64,000 bases of DNA from assembly GCF_900963305.1 (NCBI RefSeq), contig NC_042515.1:1212327-1276326 (forward strand), read 5' to 3'. Numbering within the stretch: position 1 is the stretch's first letter; every line of letters starts with the position of its first letter. The translations under genes were made by a program, and so were the position numbers. This document shows, in pieces, positions 25,428 to 37,931 of the stretch. This DNA comes from Echeneis naucrates. Taxonomy: Eukaryota > Chordata > Actinopteri > Carangiformes > Echeneidae. The notes under the pieces were generated by a model. That model saw only the letters and a list, made by a program, of their open reading frames with translations. It did not search any database and was not told the origin of the DNA.

Positions 25428-26694
25428 GTCAGGGGGGGTCAGCTGATTTTAGGAGGGGGCGTCTCTCAGGTCCATGGTCGCTGTTTTCACAGCAGTGCAG
25501 ATCACTGCTGTTAAATCTGAAGGGCCCTTTGTGACTGAAACAAAGAGCAAGTTTCCAGAGTCCAGCACCAAACCAGCATCAGGCTGGTTGATGGTCTGTT
25601 GAGATCAGATGTTCTCCAGCTGTTTTACAAACTCACCCTAAAGGCAACTGATAATCTTCCTGGATTAATCCGCCCAGAATCTAAACTGGACTTGATACCT
25701 CTTCAGACTATGAATTAAACTCAGCTCACTTACAGTCTGACAACAGAAAAAACAATCAATATCAGATAATAATAATAATCTGTTACCGTGGTCAGTTGAA
25801 CTGACCTGAACTGGTTCCGTAGCTTGTTGGTTAAAATCTTCTAGATCTTCTTCTCATTCTGCAGCTTCAGTCTCCATCCAGATGATTCAGATTCTGTAAC
25901 AGTGCAGTTAGCTCAGTTTAAAGTTCAGTTAAAACACTTCGTCCATCAGTCAGTCATTCACCTTCAGCAGAGCTCAGAGCTGATGCAGCATACAGTCGAT
26001 CTACAGTAACAGGCTGCTCTGCAAAACGTTTGTGTTTGTACTCCGTTCCAGATCTGTTATCTGACCACTGGTCCTGTTGTGTGTGTGGATAAGCAGATAA
26101 TCACCTGCAGGTTTCTCACACACACCTTCCTCTTCAGTAAACACACCCCGTTTTTTAAACATTGAAACACCAGTTTATCTGATCCATCTAAAACACAAAG
26201 TTATTGTTTTCATTCAGGTTAACAAGGTGCCATGTTATTACTTATAAAGATAATTTTACATTAGTAAAAAACAAACTTATTGACAGTGAATCATTGAAAG
26301 AAAAACTCTTTCTCAGCAGAAAACAAGGAGACTTCAGTTTTATTTATGTGACAATTTGATTTGGTTCCAAACAGACACAATGCCTGATAATACAATGTAT
26401 TGTATTTTAAACACATTGTCCCACTTTGAACATTCAAATGATCACAAAAGGAATATTTTTCATGGAGTAAAATCCATTTATGATTAAACAAATTCAATGT
26501 GATATGACATAATAATACAAACAAAAATAAAAGTAAAATTAATAAACTATCAGTTAATATTAATATTAATATTAATACCAAGGGAACTGCAGTTACTTCC
26601 ATTCTCATCCTCCATCTTTGATAGTGACGTCGAGAGTCACCTTGTTACATTAGACACTCCTATTGGCTCCGGTGGGTGATGTGACAGCCAGTCA

Positions 26695-26775
26695 GAGTCT
26701 CTGGATCAGTCCTGTATGTTTCTGTTTCTGAAGGTGGTGTGAGTTTATTGTGTTGACAGAATAAAGACAACTTCA
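26695..26775 (+). repeat. Interspersed repeat fragment shared with 34063-34130
   Basis: It shares GTCTCTGGATCAGTCCTGT and GTTTATTGTGTTGACAGAA in the same order with about 34063-34118 in a matn4 intron. The spacing between the two blocks differs slightly. It is probably an old dispersed repeat; the family is not recognised. Confidence 0.6.
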
Positions 26776-28544
26776 GTGGTTTCAATCCGCTCACCTCTGT
26801 TCTCTGTCAGGTTCTTGATTCTAGGTTAAGGCCGTTTCCCTTCAAGCACCTTCATCTCTGAGCCGACGTGTGCTGCAGGACGCTGCTGAAAACAAACAGC
26901 AGTCAGCAGCAACACAAAATCATAGTGTAGGCGACTTTTCCAAAAACGCATATCTGGTATCACTGCAGCTCCCATAGTTTATTATCAGCGCCGATCAATG
27001 TCGACATCTGTTCAGATTTCCTTTTACGGCAGAGGAACAATATTTTGTCAGTCAAACTCAAGCAAGCAGAAATGAAAACCATTTGTGGTCCCGAAAACCA
27101 GACAGAGCAGACAGACAGACAAGCCACATTTTGATTTAATGAAATACTAAATAAAGTGTTAATTGATAATCAGAAAAATCATTGAACCAACTCTGGATTA
27201 AGTTGATATGTCAGATGAATTGCTGCTCCTCACCTGTCGTTATGCTGCTGAAGCAGCCGGACGCTCTGATTTCTTGCGCAGATGCTGCAGCTCAACGACT
27301 GAACATCCGGAGCCATTTCAGAGGAAATCTGGAAAAAGCCTTAACATGCCGCCTTCCCTAGAGGGCAGCACTAACAGAAACTCCAGGCCTCCTTTAATAC
27401 AAACAGAAGTGTCGTCACTGCCGAGACGCCAAAAACTGACAACAGTCTCTCCCTTTCCCGATCTTCTGAGCACTGGATGATTCAGACAAACCTTTGTCAG
27501 AATATACGAGAAAAACTGCTTAAAGAACAAATCCAGAAGTCTTTGGAAATATCCTGGATTATTGTGGTATCCACCAAATGAGGATCTTTGATTTACAGCT
27601 TTTTCATAATAATGAGGATCATTAAAGGTTAAACTGAGCTCAAACTGAAGCATTTTTAAAAAGCTGCTTGATACAGAGGAGAAAGTGGACGCATGTTGCT
27701 GTGCTAGGACACCTGATGAGGGTTAACACTGTCAAAGTGCATCTGGTTTGCAGTTTCCTCCTGGTTCAGGAGCAACAGTAGCTGGAGTGTTGTGATGGAG
27801 CTGATTTTTAGTTTGACCTTTCACCCTGCTGACATTCTGCTCCACCACAAATCAGATGGGAGGAAATCCATCAGTTAGTTTTTTTTCACAGTTGGGATTT
27901 GAAAAGGCCTTTCACGAAACAGCCACTGTTCCATTCGTCACGTTAATCTCACGTCTGTGCCAACGTAAACAGCCGCTGCTGCTCTTTGACTCCTTTCTAA
28001 CAGGCAGCTCTGTTAACACATACATTCTTTAGATCTGCAGATTTTCTCTCAGGTCAGAAGTAAAAAGGTCACTCAGCTCATTACTCGTTGGTTAGATCTA
28101 GAGAGAAGACAACAGAGCAGACACAGTTTTTACTTGTAAATGTGAACTGAGGATCTTCAGTTCCATATTTGACAAACTCACGGCCAAGACAAGAAGCGGC
28201 CGAGTCCAGAATCCGAGTCAGTGGGTCGTTTTACAAGAAAATATTTGATCGGAGCTGAATGATTCTCTTTGTGGGTAATTTTAGAACATATATTGGTCTG
28301 TGGGGGAGCAGTGAGTGTGTGTGTGTGCTGGATTGCCGTAGACTGTCAGTTGGTGGACATGAGGAGACAGGAAGGGCTTTGGGGGCCACAGAACGTTAGA
28401 CTGAGGAGTCTTTGTCCCTCCCCCACCACACACACACACACCAAACTGAAAGAGCTGATATATTCAGTGTGTTTGCTTTCACGTCATCCTTTTCTCTCTT
28501 TGTCCTCTGATGAAGAGGGTTAGAGTTGATTGGTCGTCCGTCAG

Positions 28545-28612
28545 CAGGTCATTATGACCTCACTGACGTCACCTATCAGTCTGTCGGCCATCTTGGTTTT
28601 TCACACCATTAG
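28545..28612 (-). repeat. Fragment of the interspersed 'AAGATGGCCGACAGA' family
   Basis: On the minus strand it reads AAAACCAAGATGGCCGACAG followed by ACTGATAGGTGACGTCAGTG. It is the 3' end of the family whose long copies lie at 20340-20585 and 21600-21850. It lies upstream of matn4 and contains a CRE-like TGACGTCA. Confidence 0.6.
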
Positions 28613-29703
28613 AATTCAAGAAGATGAAGAATTTCTCAAGAAAGTGAAAGATTAAGGAATAAATAACTAGAATGAATCGGGAGCTGGCAGATGACAGACG
28701 GTCACACAGGACTTGGACTGTTGATCAGGCTGCGGACAGTGAAGTCACTGCTGCAAAGGATTCTTGAAAATGTGAAAAGAATTAGGAGCTCCAAATGTTT
28801 GACTGACCTTTGCACCATCACAGGGATGTTCCTAAAAACACGGGCAAGGGATCAGAGAGAGTGGGCAAAGATGGAAGGAAGACAACAAGCAGAGAAAAGA
28901 GCCCTTTTATGTGTTGAGTCAGAGCTCAGACCTGATCCTGGACCACAGAATCCGGCTTCCTGTCAGACAGAGATAAGCCCCCGAAGGACCTGTCTCTGTG
29001 GACCAAAGGGAGAGGTGGTCTTCATGCCTGTTTGAATTTACAGAGCTCTCAGACATGCTGATTATCACTGTGCTGCTGAAGGACTTCAGGGATGCTGACC
29101 GACTGAGGCGGATCAGGAACTGTGTGTGTTTAACAGTCGGCTATTAGCAGAAACTGCCAAGCACCTGATCCAGGTGTTTGGAGCCAAGTATTTTACGACG
29201 GGGCAGGACTGGAATTTCCCACTCCAACAGACACGCTCATCATTGCCATCATGACCACTGAACACTCACACACACTCCGATCTTCAGCACGGATCTCAGA
29301 TATTTTAGATTATGTGTTTTCTGTCTCTACAGACTGTTTACAAAATAGATCCATAAATCCATAAAGCAGGAGCTGTATTAGACGGTGTGGCTACTGTAAG
29401 ACTGACAGACTGTCCCAGAGCAGCTCAGATTTTTATTTATTTTTTTTTTTAAAAGTTGCTGCTTGTTTTCAAGACCATCGATGGCTTTCAGTGTTTCTTC
29501 TGTTTTAAAACAAAACAAAAAATGTCTCTGGAATCAAATCTAACAGCTGAATAACTAAGTCTTATTAAGGAGCCCCAAAACTCTCCCTCATGTAACCTTG
29601 TTGGTATTTCTGCCCCTTTCCCTCCACCCTCCCACTCACAGTTTAATCCAGTTCCAGCCGAGTCCAGCTGTGATCAGCCGTCTGGTAGATCGGTATCATC
29701 AGG

Positions 29704-32700
29704 ATGAAGATGAGACGGTTCAGTGCTCCGGGTGGATTTATTCTGCTGACCTTGGCTGTCCTCACCGCCGCCAGGCCAAAAGCAGGTCAGTCTGCCAACG
29801 ATGTTTCAGACAAAAGAAAGACTGTTTTAAGGCGCTGCGTTCATTAGGGTCAAAATTGCCTTCTTGAAATGGAAACATAAATAGACTGTCTTCTCTGTAT
29901 TTTTTTTAATAATTTCTCAGAATAAGAGACAGACCTGTAAAAACAAACAAAATCAACTCTGAACTTCTCCACCTGTGATCCAGCTCAGTGAATGATCATT
30001 TCACTCTGAGATAATCCTAATTAAGCTTTGTTAACCACGATCCTCCACATTCATCCTCCCTCACGTGAAAGAAGAAAGGCCAGTAAAAATATCAATAATG
30101 TACAAGAAGCTTGGCTGAATAAATTCCTGCAGGTTCTTTTGACCCGAATGCTGTGTACACACTAAACCAAAGTCCGCTCCTTCACAGTCGTTTGTGCATT
30201 ATTGTTAAAGCTCCTCTACAGAACCTTTAAAGTGAATGTACCAGCCCTGTAGCTTGGATGCTGTTTTCTGCAGCTGATCTGATTTATATGAGCAGACTAT
30301 GAAACCAGTCACTGCTCATGTCTGTCTGAAACTAAAGACCCACAACAATCCCCCACCACCTCTGCTCAGACTCCTGGCCTTCGGCCCATGTGAGGAGATT
30401 CTGGACGTTCACCGATCAGACTATTCTTTCCCAAGTTATAAAGTTACACAGCTCACCTCATACCTCAGTCTGCTGCTTCTGAGCCCAGAGACGGTGGAGA
30501 TTCAAGACGAAAACAGGCAGCGTGAGCGGCTGAAGTCATGGAGAATATTAAAGCTACACAGATTAGTGAAAGTCACACACCCAAGAGAAGACAGGAGGAA
30601 ATGCCTCATTATTCATGCAGCATCTTCGCAGCTCTGTTGACCGCAGGGGCGTTTAATGTTTCTAACCTGAAGAAGATGACTGGTGTTATTCTAGATTTCC
30701 TTCATCTCAACAAAAAGCATAAAAACATTTATAGTTGTAATTTGTGAAAGTGTCAAAGTAAGTCGAGGGTGTGGCCTCTGTGAGTGATCTTTTTGTCCCT
30801 TTATTGGATTGGCCTGCAGTAAGGGGCGGAGTCAGGATTTCTATGGCCTGGGTGACATCAGAGACTGTGACATCACCCAAACAATTTGATTCAAACTTCA
30901 TGTAGACATCAAATATATTTATTCTTTTTAACCATTTCTGCTCCTTCTTTATCCCAGATCCTGCACAGAAATGTAAGTCTGGTCCAGTGGATCTGGTCTT
31001 TCTCATTGACAGCTCCCGCAGCGTTAGGCCACACGAGTTTGAGACCATGAGGAAGTTCATGATCGACATCCTGGACACCCTGGATATTGGACCCAACACC
31101 ACCAGAGTGGGAGTAGTTCAATACTCCAGCCAGGTAACATGGCTGCACATCCAGGCCTTCATCATCCTCCACCACGGGTTCTATTTAGAGCAGATGAGTA
31201 CTCAGTCAAAATTAAGCAGTGAGTCAGTCCAGTTTCTGCAGCTTTCACTCATAATGGAAATATCTAACAGACAAGTTTAAAGGTCCATACAGCACAAAGG
31301 TAGACGATAAAGGCCCATACCGTTTGTTTCATTTTTCCTTTTCTGAATATTTCTTGGCTCTGCTTTGATAAACATGATGAGTGGACCTCAACACTTTCTG
31401 CCCACTCTGCAGGTCCGCAGTGAGTTCTCTCTGAAGACACACAGCAACCTGGACGCCATGGTCAAAGGCATTAACCAGATCATCCCCCTCGCCCAAGGCA
31501 CCATGACTGGACTCGCCATCAAATACATGATGAACATGGCCTTCAGTGCAGAGGAGGGAGACCGGCCAAAGGTCCTACAGGGCACACCATCCCATTAGCT
31601 CCACCTTAGTACACAACAATGCAATCATTTCACTCTAGAAGTGTTATGTTATGTTTTTTTTTTTTGTTTTTTTTTTACATGAAGTGGTCTGGTACTTTCC
31701 CTTCAGGTCCCCAACGTGGCAGTTATCGTGACCGACGGGCGTCCTCAGGACCGCGTGGCCGAGGTGGCAGCTGAGGCCAGAGATAAAGGCATTGAGATCT
31801 ACGCCGTGGGAGTAGCCAGAGCGGATATGACATCACTGAGAGCCATGGCGTCCCCGCCATTCGAAGATCACGTCTTCCTGGTAGAGTCATTCGACCTCAT
31901 CCACCAGTTTGGACTCCAGTTCCAGGACAAGCTCTGTGGTAAGGCTGCTGGGAAAAAGGAAATGACCTCACTGTCTATGAAATCCAAAGTGTATGTTTGA
32001 CATTTTAATTGGTGTCGCCGCAAAAACCATTTACAGCCATGTTTTAAAGTGCCGAGCAGGAGTTTTAAAAACACGGCTGGCTCTTAAAAGTAAAATACAA
32101 GCAGCCCATGTTATTTTCATTTGGTTTAGTTGAGATGTACAATCTCAGCTTTCATTACATTATTTCTTCTCCAAAGTTTTGGGTGAAGGCAGAACAAAAA
32201 CAAAGTTTATAAAATACCTGCAGTACGAGATGACCATTAAAACCTCAACATCTTTCACCACAGACGTATTATTTCTATTTAAAGTCACTTCATCACAAGA
32301 CAAATAAAAACCTGCAACCAAGTCTGTACAACCTGGGAAACGCTAGATTCTCTATTATTAAAAGACTATTAATGTCTAGCCAGAATGAAAAAAAAAAAAA
32401 ATAAATAAATAATAATAATAAAAATAAAGAAAGAAAAAAAAAAACACCAAGTCTGTCTAACCACACAGAACTTGATACTTCTCATAACTGACTCAAATCT
32501 CCAAAGTGTAAAACATATCCTCAAACTGGTTTTATTCTCGACAGAAAGTCTCTTTGCTCAGCTAGAGAAAGAAGTCTTAAAAAACTATACGAGGGACTAA
32601 ACTGTTAGCTGCCAATAGAGCATTAGCCTAAGAGAAAACACTGTATTGATGTTGGTGGCCTTAATTTTTGATAATCCTGATCCAGGTTGGCCTTACATGA

Positions 32701-35700
32701 CCTGTCCTCCTTTGCAGGTGTGGATCTGTGTCTGGAAACGGCTCACGGCTGCGAACACATCTGTGAGAGCTCTCCGAGCTCCTTCCACTGTCTCTGTCTG
32801 CCCGGATACACGCTCAACAACGACGGCAAAACATGTGCAGGTGACAAAAATCACATAAACAGGATGTTAACTGTGACAGTGATCAAGGTGCAGAATATAC
32901 AGAAGGGAAAGTATAGTCAGACAGGGAGAACGGATGGTAAAAGTTAAATATATCCAGGCAGAGTTTTAGATGATTATATAAAAATGAATGTGTGTGTGTG
33001 TGTGTGTGTTCAGCCATCGACCTGTGTGTTGAGGGGAAACACGACTGTGAACAAATCTGCATCAGCTCTCCTGGTTCCTTCACCTGTGACTGCAAAAAAG
33101 GATACAAACTGAACGACGACAAGAAAACCTGTTCAAGTTAGTTTCACCTGTGAAAACACAAATTCACTGAATGAACAGTCAGGTGCGTCCACGTGACCTC
33201 CTGATGTTCACTGCTCTGTGTCTGCTGCTTCATGATGCTGGGATTGTTCTATGTTCCTCTGCTGAATGAAACTTTTACTCCTGAGCTGAACAACATAAGG
33301 GTTGCTTTTTAAAAAGTACCTTTAACTTCTGAACAGTTTGAAGAGCTACTTTACTGGAAGGAAGCAGATTTTCAGAATAAAAGGTCAGAGGGAACATAGA
33401 AACAATCTTCGCTCTACAGTTGACAGCCTCGCTGCTTTCCTCCCCTCAGTGATCAACTACTGTTCGTTTGGCAACCACAGTTGTGATCACGAGTGCGTGA
33501 GTGTGCTCAGTGGTTACCACTGCCGCTGTAACGAGGGATACAGGCTCCTGGACGACAGCAAGACCTGCCAAGGTGAGTGATGCAGACCGGAGACAACTAA
33601 CAAGGTGTTCATCAGGTGAAGAAGCTTCAACCCACCGAGGCCTGAACACTCTTCACCTGATGAATTCAAACAAATGCATTGTGTGCAACCAATTTTCATG
33701 TGTGCAGCAAAAACGCAAACAATCACAGGCAGAGGCATGGCAAAAGCTGCAGTTTTGATCATGTTGACAGAAAACTGAAATGGAGACAATTTACAAGCAC
33801 ACACTGGCTCCGCCCCCTGAAGGCGTGCAGATCACTTCAGAGCACAAGCAACACAACGTGTAATGGTGTTGTCTATTTAACCCAAATTCCACAGACACAC
33901 CGTTTAAAGACAGGCATTTAAAATAACATATTATTATGCTGCTGCAGATTCAGATGTTTTTGACTTTCTGAAAACACCTGGTTTACAACTTTTACAGGTT
34001 ACAAACAAAATAATACACTTCTGAATCACAGCGACTTATAATCGCTGTCAGCTGCTTGTATATCCAAAGTCTCTGGATCAGTCCTGTGTGTTTGAGCGTT
34101 TATTGTGTTGACAGAACTCCTGATCAGATAAAGATAGCAGTTTCAGATCAGCTCTAGAACGACCCAAACACACAAGAGGAACTTTCCTTTGGTTATTCTG
34201 CTTTACAGTTTTTATCTTGTATATGGGGAAAAAAAGTTTTCATTTGTTTTCGGAGCTTTAGTGAGTCACAGATAGAATCATCTGATTCTGAATATGTGGA
34301 GATTGTTTTAAAAATGACAAAAAATTGGTTGGCAGAATAGAGATCTAACAATTACAAAATGTAAAGCTTAAATTAAAATAATATTTTCATACAGTTTCCT
34401 CTCCTTTGACATCAAAACACACTAAGTGAAAATGTCTGTGTGTTATTTAGCCATTGACCTGTGCACTGAGGGGAAACATGACTGTGAACAAATCTGTGTC
34501 AGCGCACCAGGCGTCTTCACCTGCGACTGCAGCGAAGGATACACACTGAATGAGGACAAGAAGACCTGCACACGTTAGTCTCACACAGAGGTGTACACAC
34601 ACACACACACACCTCCTGCAGCCTGATCTCATCCGCTCCATCAGCTGAGTCAGTGATTGCTCTGATCATCAATCGGTATTGTCAGTGTCTTGGATGCTTC
34701 TTCTGCAGCTTCTCTGTCGTGCTGTCAATGTCCAAAATTTTTTTTTTTTTTTATTTAAAAATAGTGAAGAGTGGAATTAACTGTCAGAAAATGTCACTTC
34801 ATTCACACTCCTGTTTGAAGACAAACACAAACAACGTCCCACAACATCACTCAAAACAAATAAGAAATAATTGCGTGTGTGTGTTCTTTAGCTGTTGACC
34901 TGTGTGCTGAAGGGAAACACGACTGTCAACAGATTTGTATCAGCGCACCGGGCGTCTTCACCTGCGACTGTAACAAAGGATTCAAACTCAACAAAGACAA
35001 GAAGACCTGCACAAGTCAGTGAATCTCACACGGACACACACATTACTGTTTTTAGATCTACACAAAAACTGTCTCAAGTTTGAAAAGATCAAAACTTTTT
35101 TTAATCCAGAGTCAACATTTTCTGAGGTAAAATGGAAATAAACACTTTTTGCCAAATCCCAGTTCCTGAAACTTTGCTCAACCTTCATGTAAACATCCTG
35201 TGGTTTGTTCCCAGAGCTGTTCAGCACGTGTGTGTGTCTGTGTGTAATTAAGATGTGAACCTGTGTGTTTTTGCAGACGTGGATATGTGTAACACAGTGG
35301 AGCACGGCTGTGAGCATCAGTGTGTGAGCACTCCAGGATCGTTCTACTGCGTCTGTCCAGAGGGACAACTCCTGCAGGATGACGGCAAGAGCTGCGGCAG
35401 TGAGTCCAGCCGGCAGTTATCTGTAAAATATACATAAAGATCGGGTGGATCTCAGACGATCTCATCAGTCACAATCAATAAAATAAACTGGAGCAGCAGA
35501 TCTTAAACTGACGGAGACTCAGATGCCCCCGAGGTCCTGCTGGTCAGGGATGAAGGAGGAAGGCTGTAGATTAGGGATGTGGATTTAGGTCCCAGGTATG
35601 GGGGGGTAATCTGTTCTGACGGCCAGTTTGACGGTGGTGAGATCCGATCAGACCAGATCAGTAACCAGTCTTATGTCCACAGAGGCTCCTGTGTGAATGT

Positions 35701-37931
35701 GCAGCCAGCTCTGGCTAACTGACCTCAGTCTGACCTTTGTTGTCAACACACCTTTTCATTTGTCTGTCTTCAGCTTGTAAATCTGCCAACATTGACTTGG
35801 TGCTTCTGATTGACGGCTCCAAGAGCGTTCGCCCTCAGAACTTTGAGCTGGTCAAGAAGTTTGTCAACCAGGTGAAACTTTGATAAAACAGAATGAATTT
35901 TGAGTTTTGTCATTAAAAAGGCCTTTTCATGAACAACATGAAGTGTCCCTCCTCCTGTCCCTCCTCCTGTCCCTCAGGTGGTGGACTCCCTGGATATCTC
36001 TGCCCACGGTACCAGAGTTGGTCTGGTCCAGTACTCCAGCCGAGTCAGGACCGAGTTCCCCCTCAACATGTATCACTCTGCTGATGAGATCAAAGCTGCA
36101 GTCATGAAGGTGAAGTTGTGTGTTTCTCATACATCATATTCAGTTCATTTGTGTTTTAATAGGAGATGTCTCAGCTGCCAGTGAGAAAAAAAAATAATGA
36201 CGGCAATAATATTAATTTATAAATTAATTTTAAAAATGTTCAGAGGACGGTTCCATCAAATTTAAGGGACATGTGATTTAACCAAGACAATAGTTGATTT
36301 CAGTAGCAAATCAGACATCCTCACCACGTCATGAGTCTTCATCCACTGAGGTCCCGGTCCTGTTCATGTCCCTGTCCAGGTTGATTACATGGAGAAAGGC
36401 ACCATGACCGGCCTGGCTCTGAAACATATGCTGGAGAACAGTTTCTCAGAGGCTGAGGGCGCTCGTCCCACCAGCCGCAACATCCCCCGAATCGGGCTGG
36501 TCTTCACTGACGGACGCTCGCAGGACGACATCACCGAGTATGCCAAGAAGGCCAAAGAGGCCGGTAAGACTGGACCAGTGTGAGAGCCAACCAGGTTTAA
36601 TACAGACAGGAAGTGCACGTTTGTGATGTGTGCTCGTGTGCAGGTATCACCATGTACGCTGTGGGCGTCGGAAAAGCTGTAGAGGACGAGCTCCGTGAAA
36701 TCGCATCAGAGCCGGTGGAGAAACATTTCTATTACACCACCGACTTCACTGCCATCAGCACCATCGCTGAGAACCTCAAACTCAACGTCTGTCCAGGTAC
36801 AACACTCTGGGCCGCACCGAAGGACACAACACAACAGGAAACACAAAGAGGACGAAACATCTACACATTTCACCGGTTACATTCATTCTTTCACGTTTAA
36901 GCCCCAGAAGGCCCCAGAAGTTCAATTCCACAGACATGAGTCACAATCAGACTGAAACAAACCTGGACTGTCCCTGATCCACTGACAGGCTGTGACTTGA
37001 TGAAGTGTTGTTTGGCTCCATCTACTGACAGAAACACAACATGACAGGTGGAGAAAGGAACACGTTAAAAAGGACAGGGGCAGCACAGTGAAACAGTGGT
37101 TAGCACTGTTGCCTTACAACAAGAAGGTTGCAGGTTCGATTCCTGGACATGGGGCCTGTGGGGAGTTTGCGTACCTCCATGTCTGCACACATTGTATATA
37201 AACAACAGTATTGGGATAATTGATTTTCATACTGCACATGTGAATAACAGATCCCATTTAACTGTGCATATTGCCTTCATGTTGGTTAGTTTTGTTTGAT
37301 TTCTTATCACACCTTTGAATTTCAGATTCCTCTACAGGTGATCATCACAGGTTCACCTCCCCTTCCTTTGGGTTAGGGCTCCTGACTGATGTGTTTGTCT
37401 TTCCTCTGTCTGCCCCTGTAGAGGAGAGTCAGGGGGAGATCGAGGTGAAGGATCCTTGTGCCTGTGAGAGTCTGGTGGAGTTCCAGCAGGCAACCATGAG
37501 CAGCCTGGAGCAGCTCACACAGAAACATATCCTTTTTAAACATCTTCAACACAAAAAAGGAGGAAATGATGACGCTCTGCTGACATCAGAACAAAATCAT
37601 TTGTTGAATGTCATTTCTCTAAAACTTAAAACCAGATTTAACACCAAACTTATTTTCTGCAGAGTTAAATAATTTTTTGAGGCCTCAGAGAAGTCAGTGT
37701 CACTAATGTTGAATCTGCTAAAGCCAGTGAAATCAATATTGATCAATTTTAGGGACAAATATGGTTTCCTCTGGATTCAAAAACAGGTGTGAACAAACAG
37801 GTGGTGTCAGTGTGTGTTGGTTATTTACATACATGTATCAGTGTCTTTATCCGTCCTTAATCCGCTCTCCACTGGTGGGGATGACAGCTCGTCTGGAGCA
37901 GCTGGAAAACCAGCTCCTGTCCAGGAAGTGA
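29704..37931 (+). CDS. matn4: Matrilin-4, 16 coding exons (vWA - 6 EGF - vWA - coiled coil)
   Basis: Exons: 29704-29785, 30958-31133, 31413-31571, 31707-31938, 32718-32840, 33014-33136, 33450-33572, 34451-34573, 34892-35014, 35277-35399, 35774-35871, 35978-36109, 36380-36563, 36644-36796, 37422-37526 and 37873-37931. All phases agree, giving about 705 aa. A signal peptide ([14 protein letters not shown]) leads into vWA1 with MIDAS DSSRS, GTMTG and TDGRPQD. Six EGF modules of 41 residues follow, each its own 123-nt exon. Then come vWA2 (MIDAS DGSKS, GTMTG, TDGRSQD), a CACESLVEF linker and a coiled coil ending [12 protein letters not shown]. Matrilins are secreted oligomeric adaptors of the extracellular matrix, and the coiled coil drives assembly. 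The head-to-head position with rbpjl matches mammalian MATN4. Mammalian MATN4 has four EGF modules, so six is more than expected. The last intron is AT-AC. The vWA1 donor at 31572 (GTCCTA) is weak. A likely poly(A) signal is at 39113. Confidence 0.95.
34063..34130 (+). repeat. Interspersed repeat fragment shared with 26695-26775
   Basis: It lies in the matn4 intron between EGF exons 3 and 4. It shares GTCTCTGGATCAGTCCTGT and GTTTATTGTGTTGACAGAA with the copy upstream of matn4. Confidence 0.6.
37078..37200 (+). mobile_element. tRNA-derived SINE fragment
   Basis: It begins GGCAGCACAGTG, has an A-box-like TGGTTAGCACTG and, about 45 bp on, a perfect B box GGTTCGATTCC (37133-37143). It continues with a GGGGAGTTTGCGTACCTCC segment typical of a very common teleost SINE-type repeat. 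It lies in the matn4 intron before the coiled-coil exon. The same family occurs inverted at 54035-54241. Confidence 0.7.
37527..37872 (+). other. AT-AC (U12-type) intron of matn4
   Basis: The upstream exon ends CACAGAAAC, and the intron opens with ATATCCTTTT, the U12 5' splice-site consensus of the AT-AC class. Its 3' end is CCAC|TGGTGGGG, with a branch-site match GTCCTTAAT at 37853-37861 (consensus TTCCTTAAY) about 12 nt before the AC. This splice keeps phase 1 and joins LTQK to [14 protein letters not shown], restoring the heptad coiled coil. No GT-AG alternative fits here. An AT-AC intron at the coiled-coil position is a known trait of matrilin genes. Confidence 0.92.

Larger units (their letters stand above)
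25428..29703. other. Divergent rbpjl / matn4 upstream interval
   Basis: The two start codons lie back to back about 4.3 kb apart, so this interval should hold both promoters. No coding exon could be supported; the open frames are short and lack domains. There are repeat fragments near 26695-26775 and 28545-28610 and an ATTAAT-rich stretch near 26500-26580. An E-box CAGCTG occurs at about 25440, just upstream of the rbpjl start. RBPJL belongs to an E-box/TC-box binding complex and is autoregulated in mammals, but one E-box is weak evidence. Confidence 0.55.

Noticed and set aside
25430-25700. PTF1 site (E-box plus TC-box) near the rbpjl start
   Set aside because: An E-box CAGCTG is present near 25440, but no TTTCCC-type partner is visible at the expected one- or two-turn spacing.
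28691-29035. A 114-aa plus-strand frame upstream of matn4
   Set aside because: No domain recognised, no splice partners and no repeat family identified; likely chance.
37391-37672. Alternative matn4 C terminus reading on past LTQK
   Set aside because: It loses the heptad pattern, while the AT-AC splice restores a standard matrilin coiled coil and stop.
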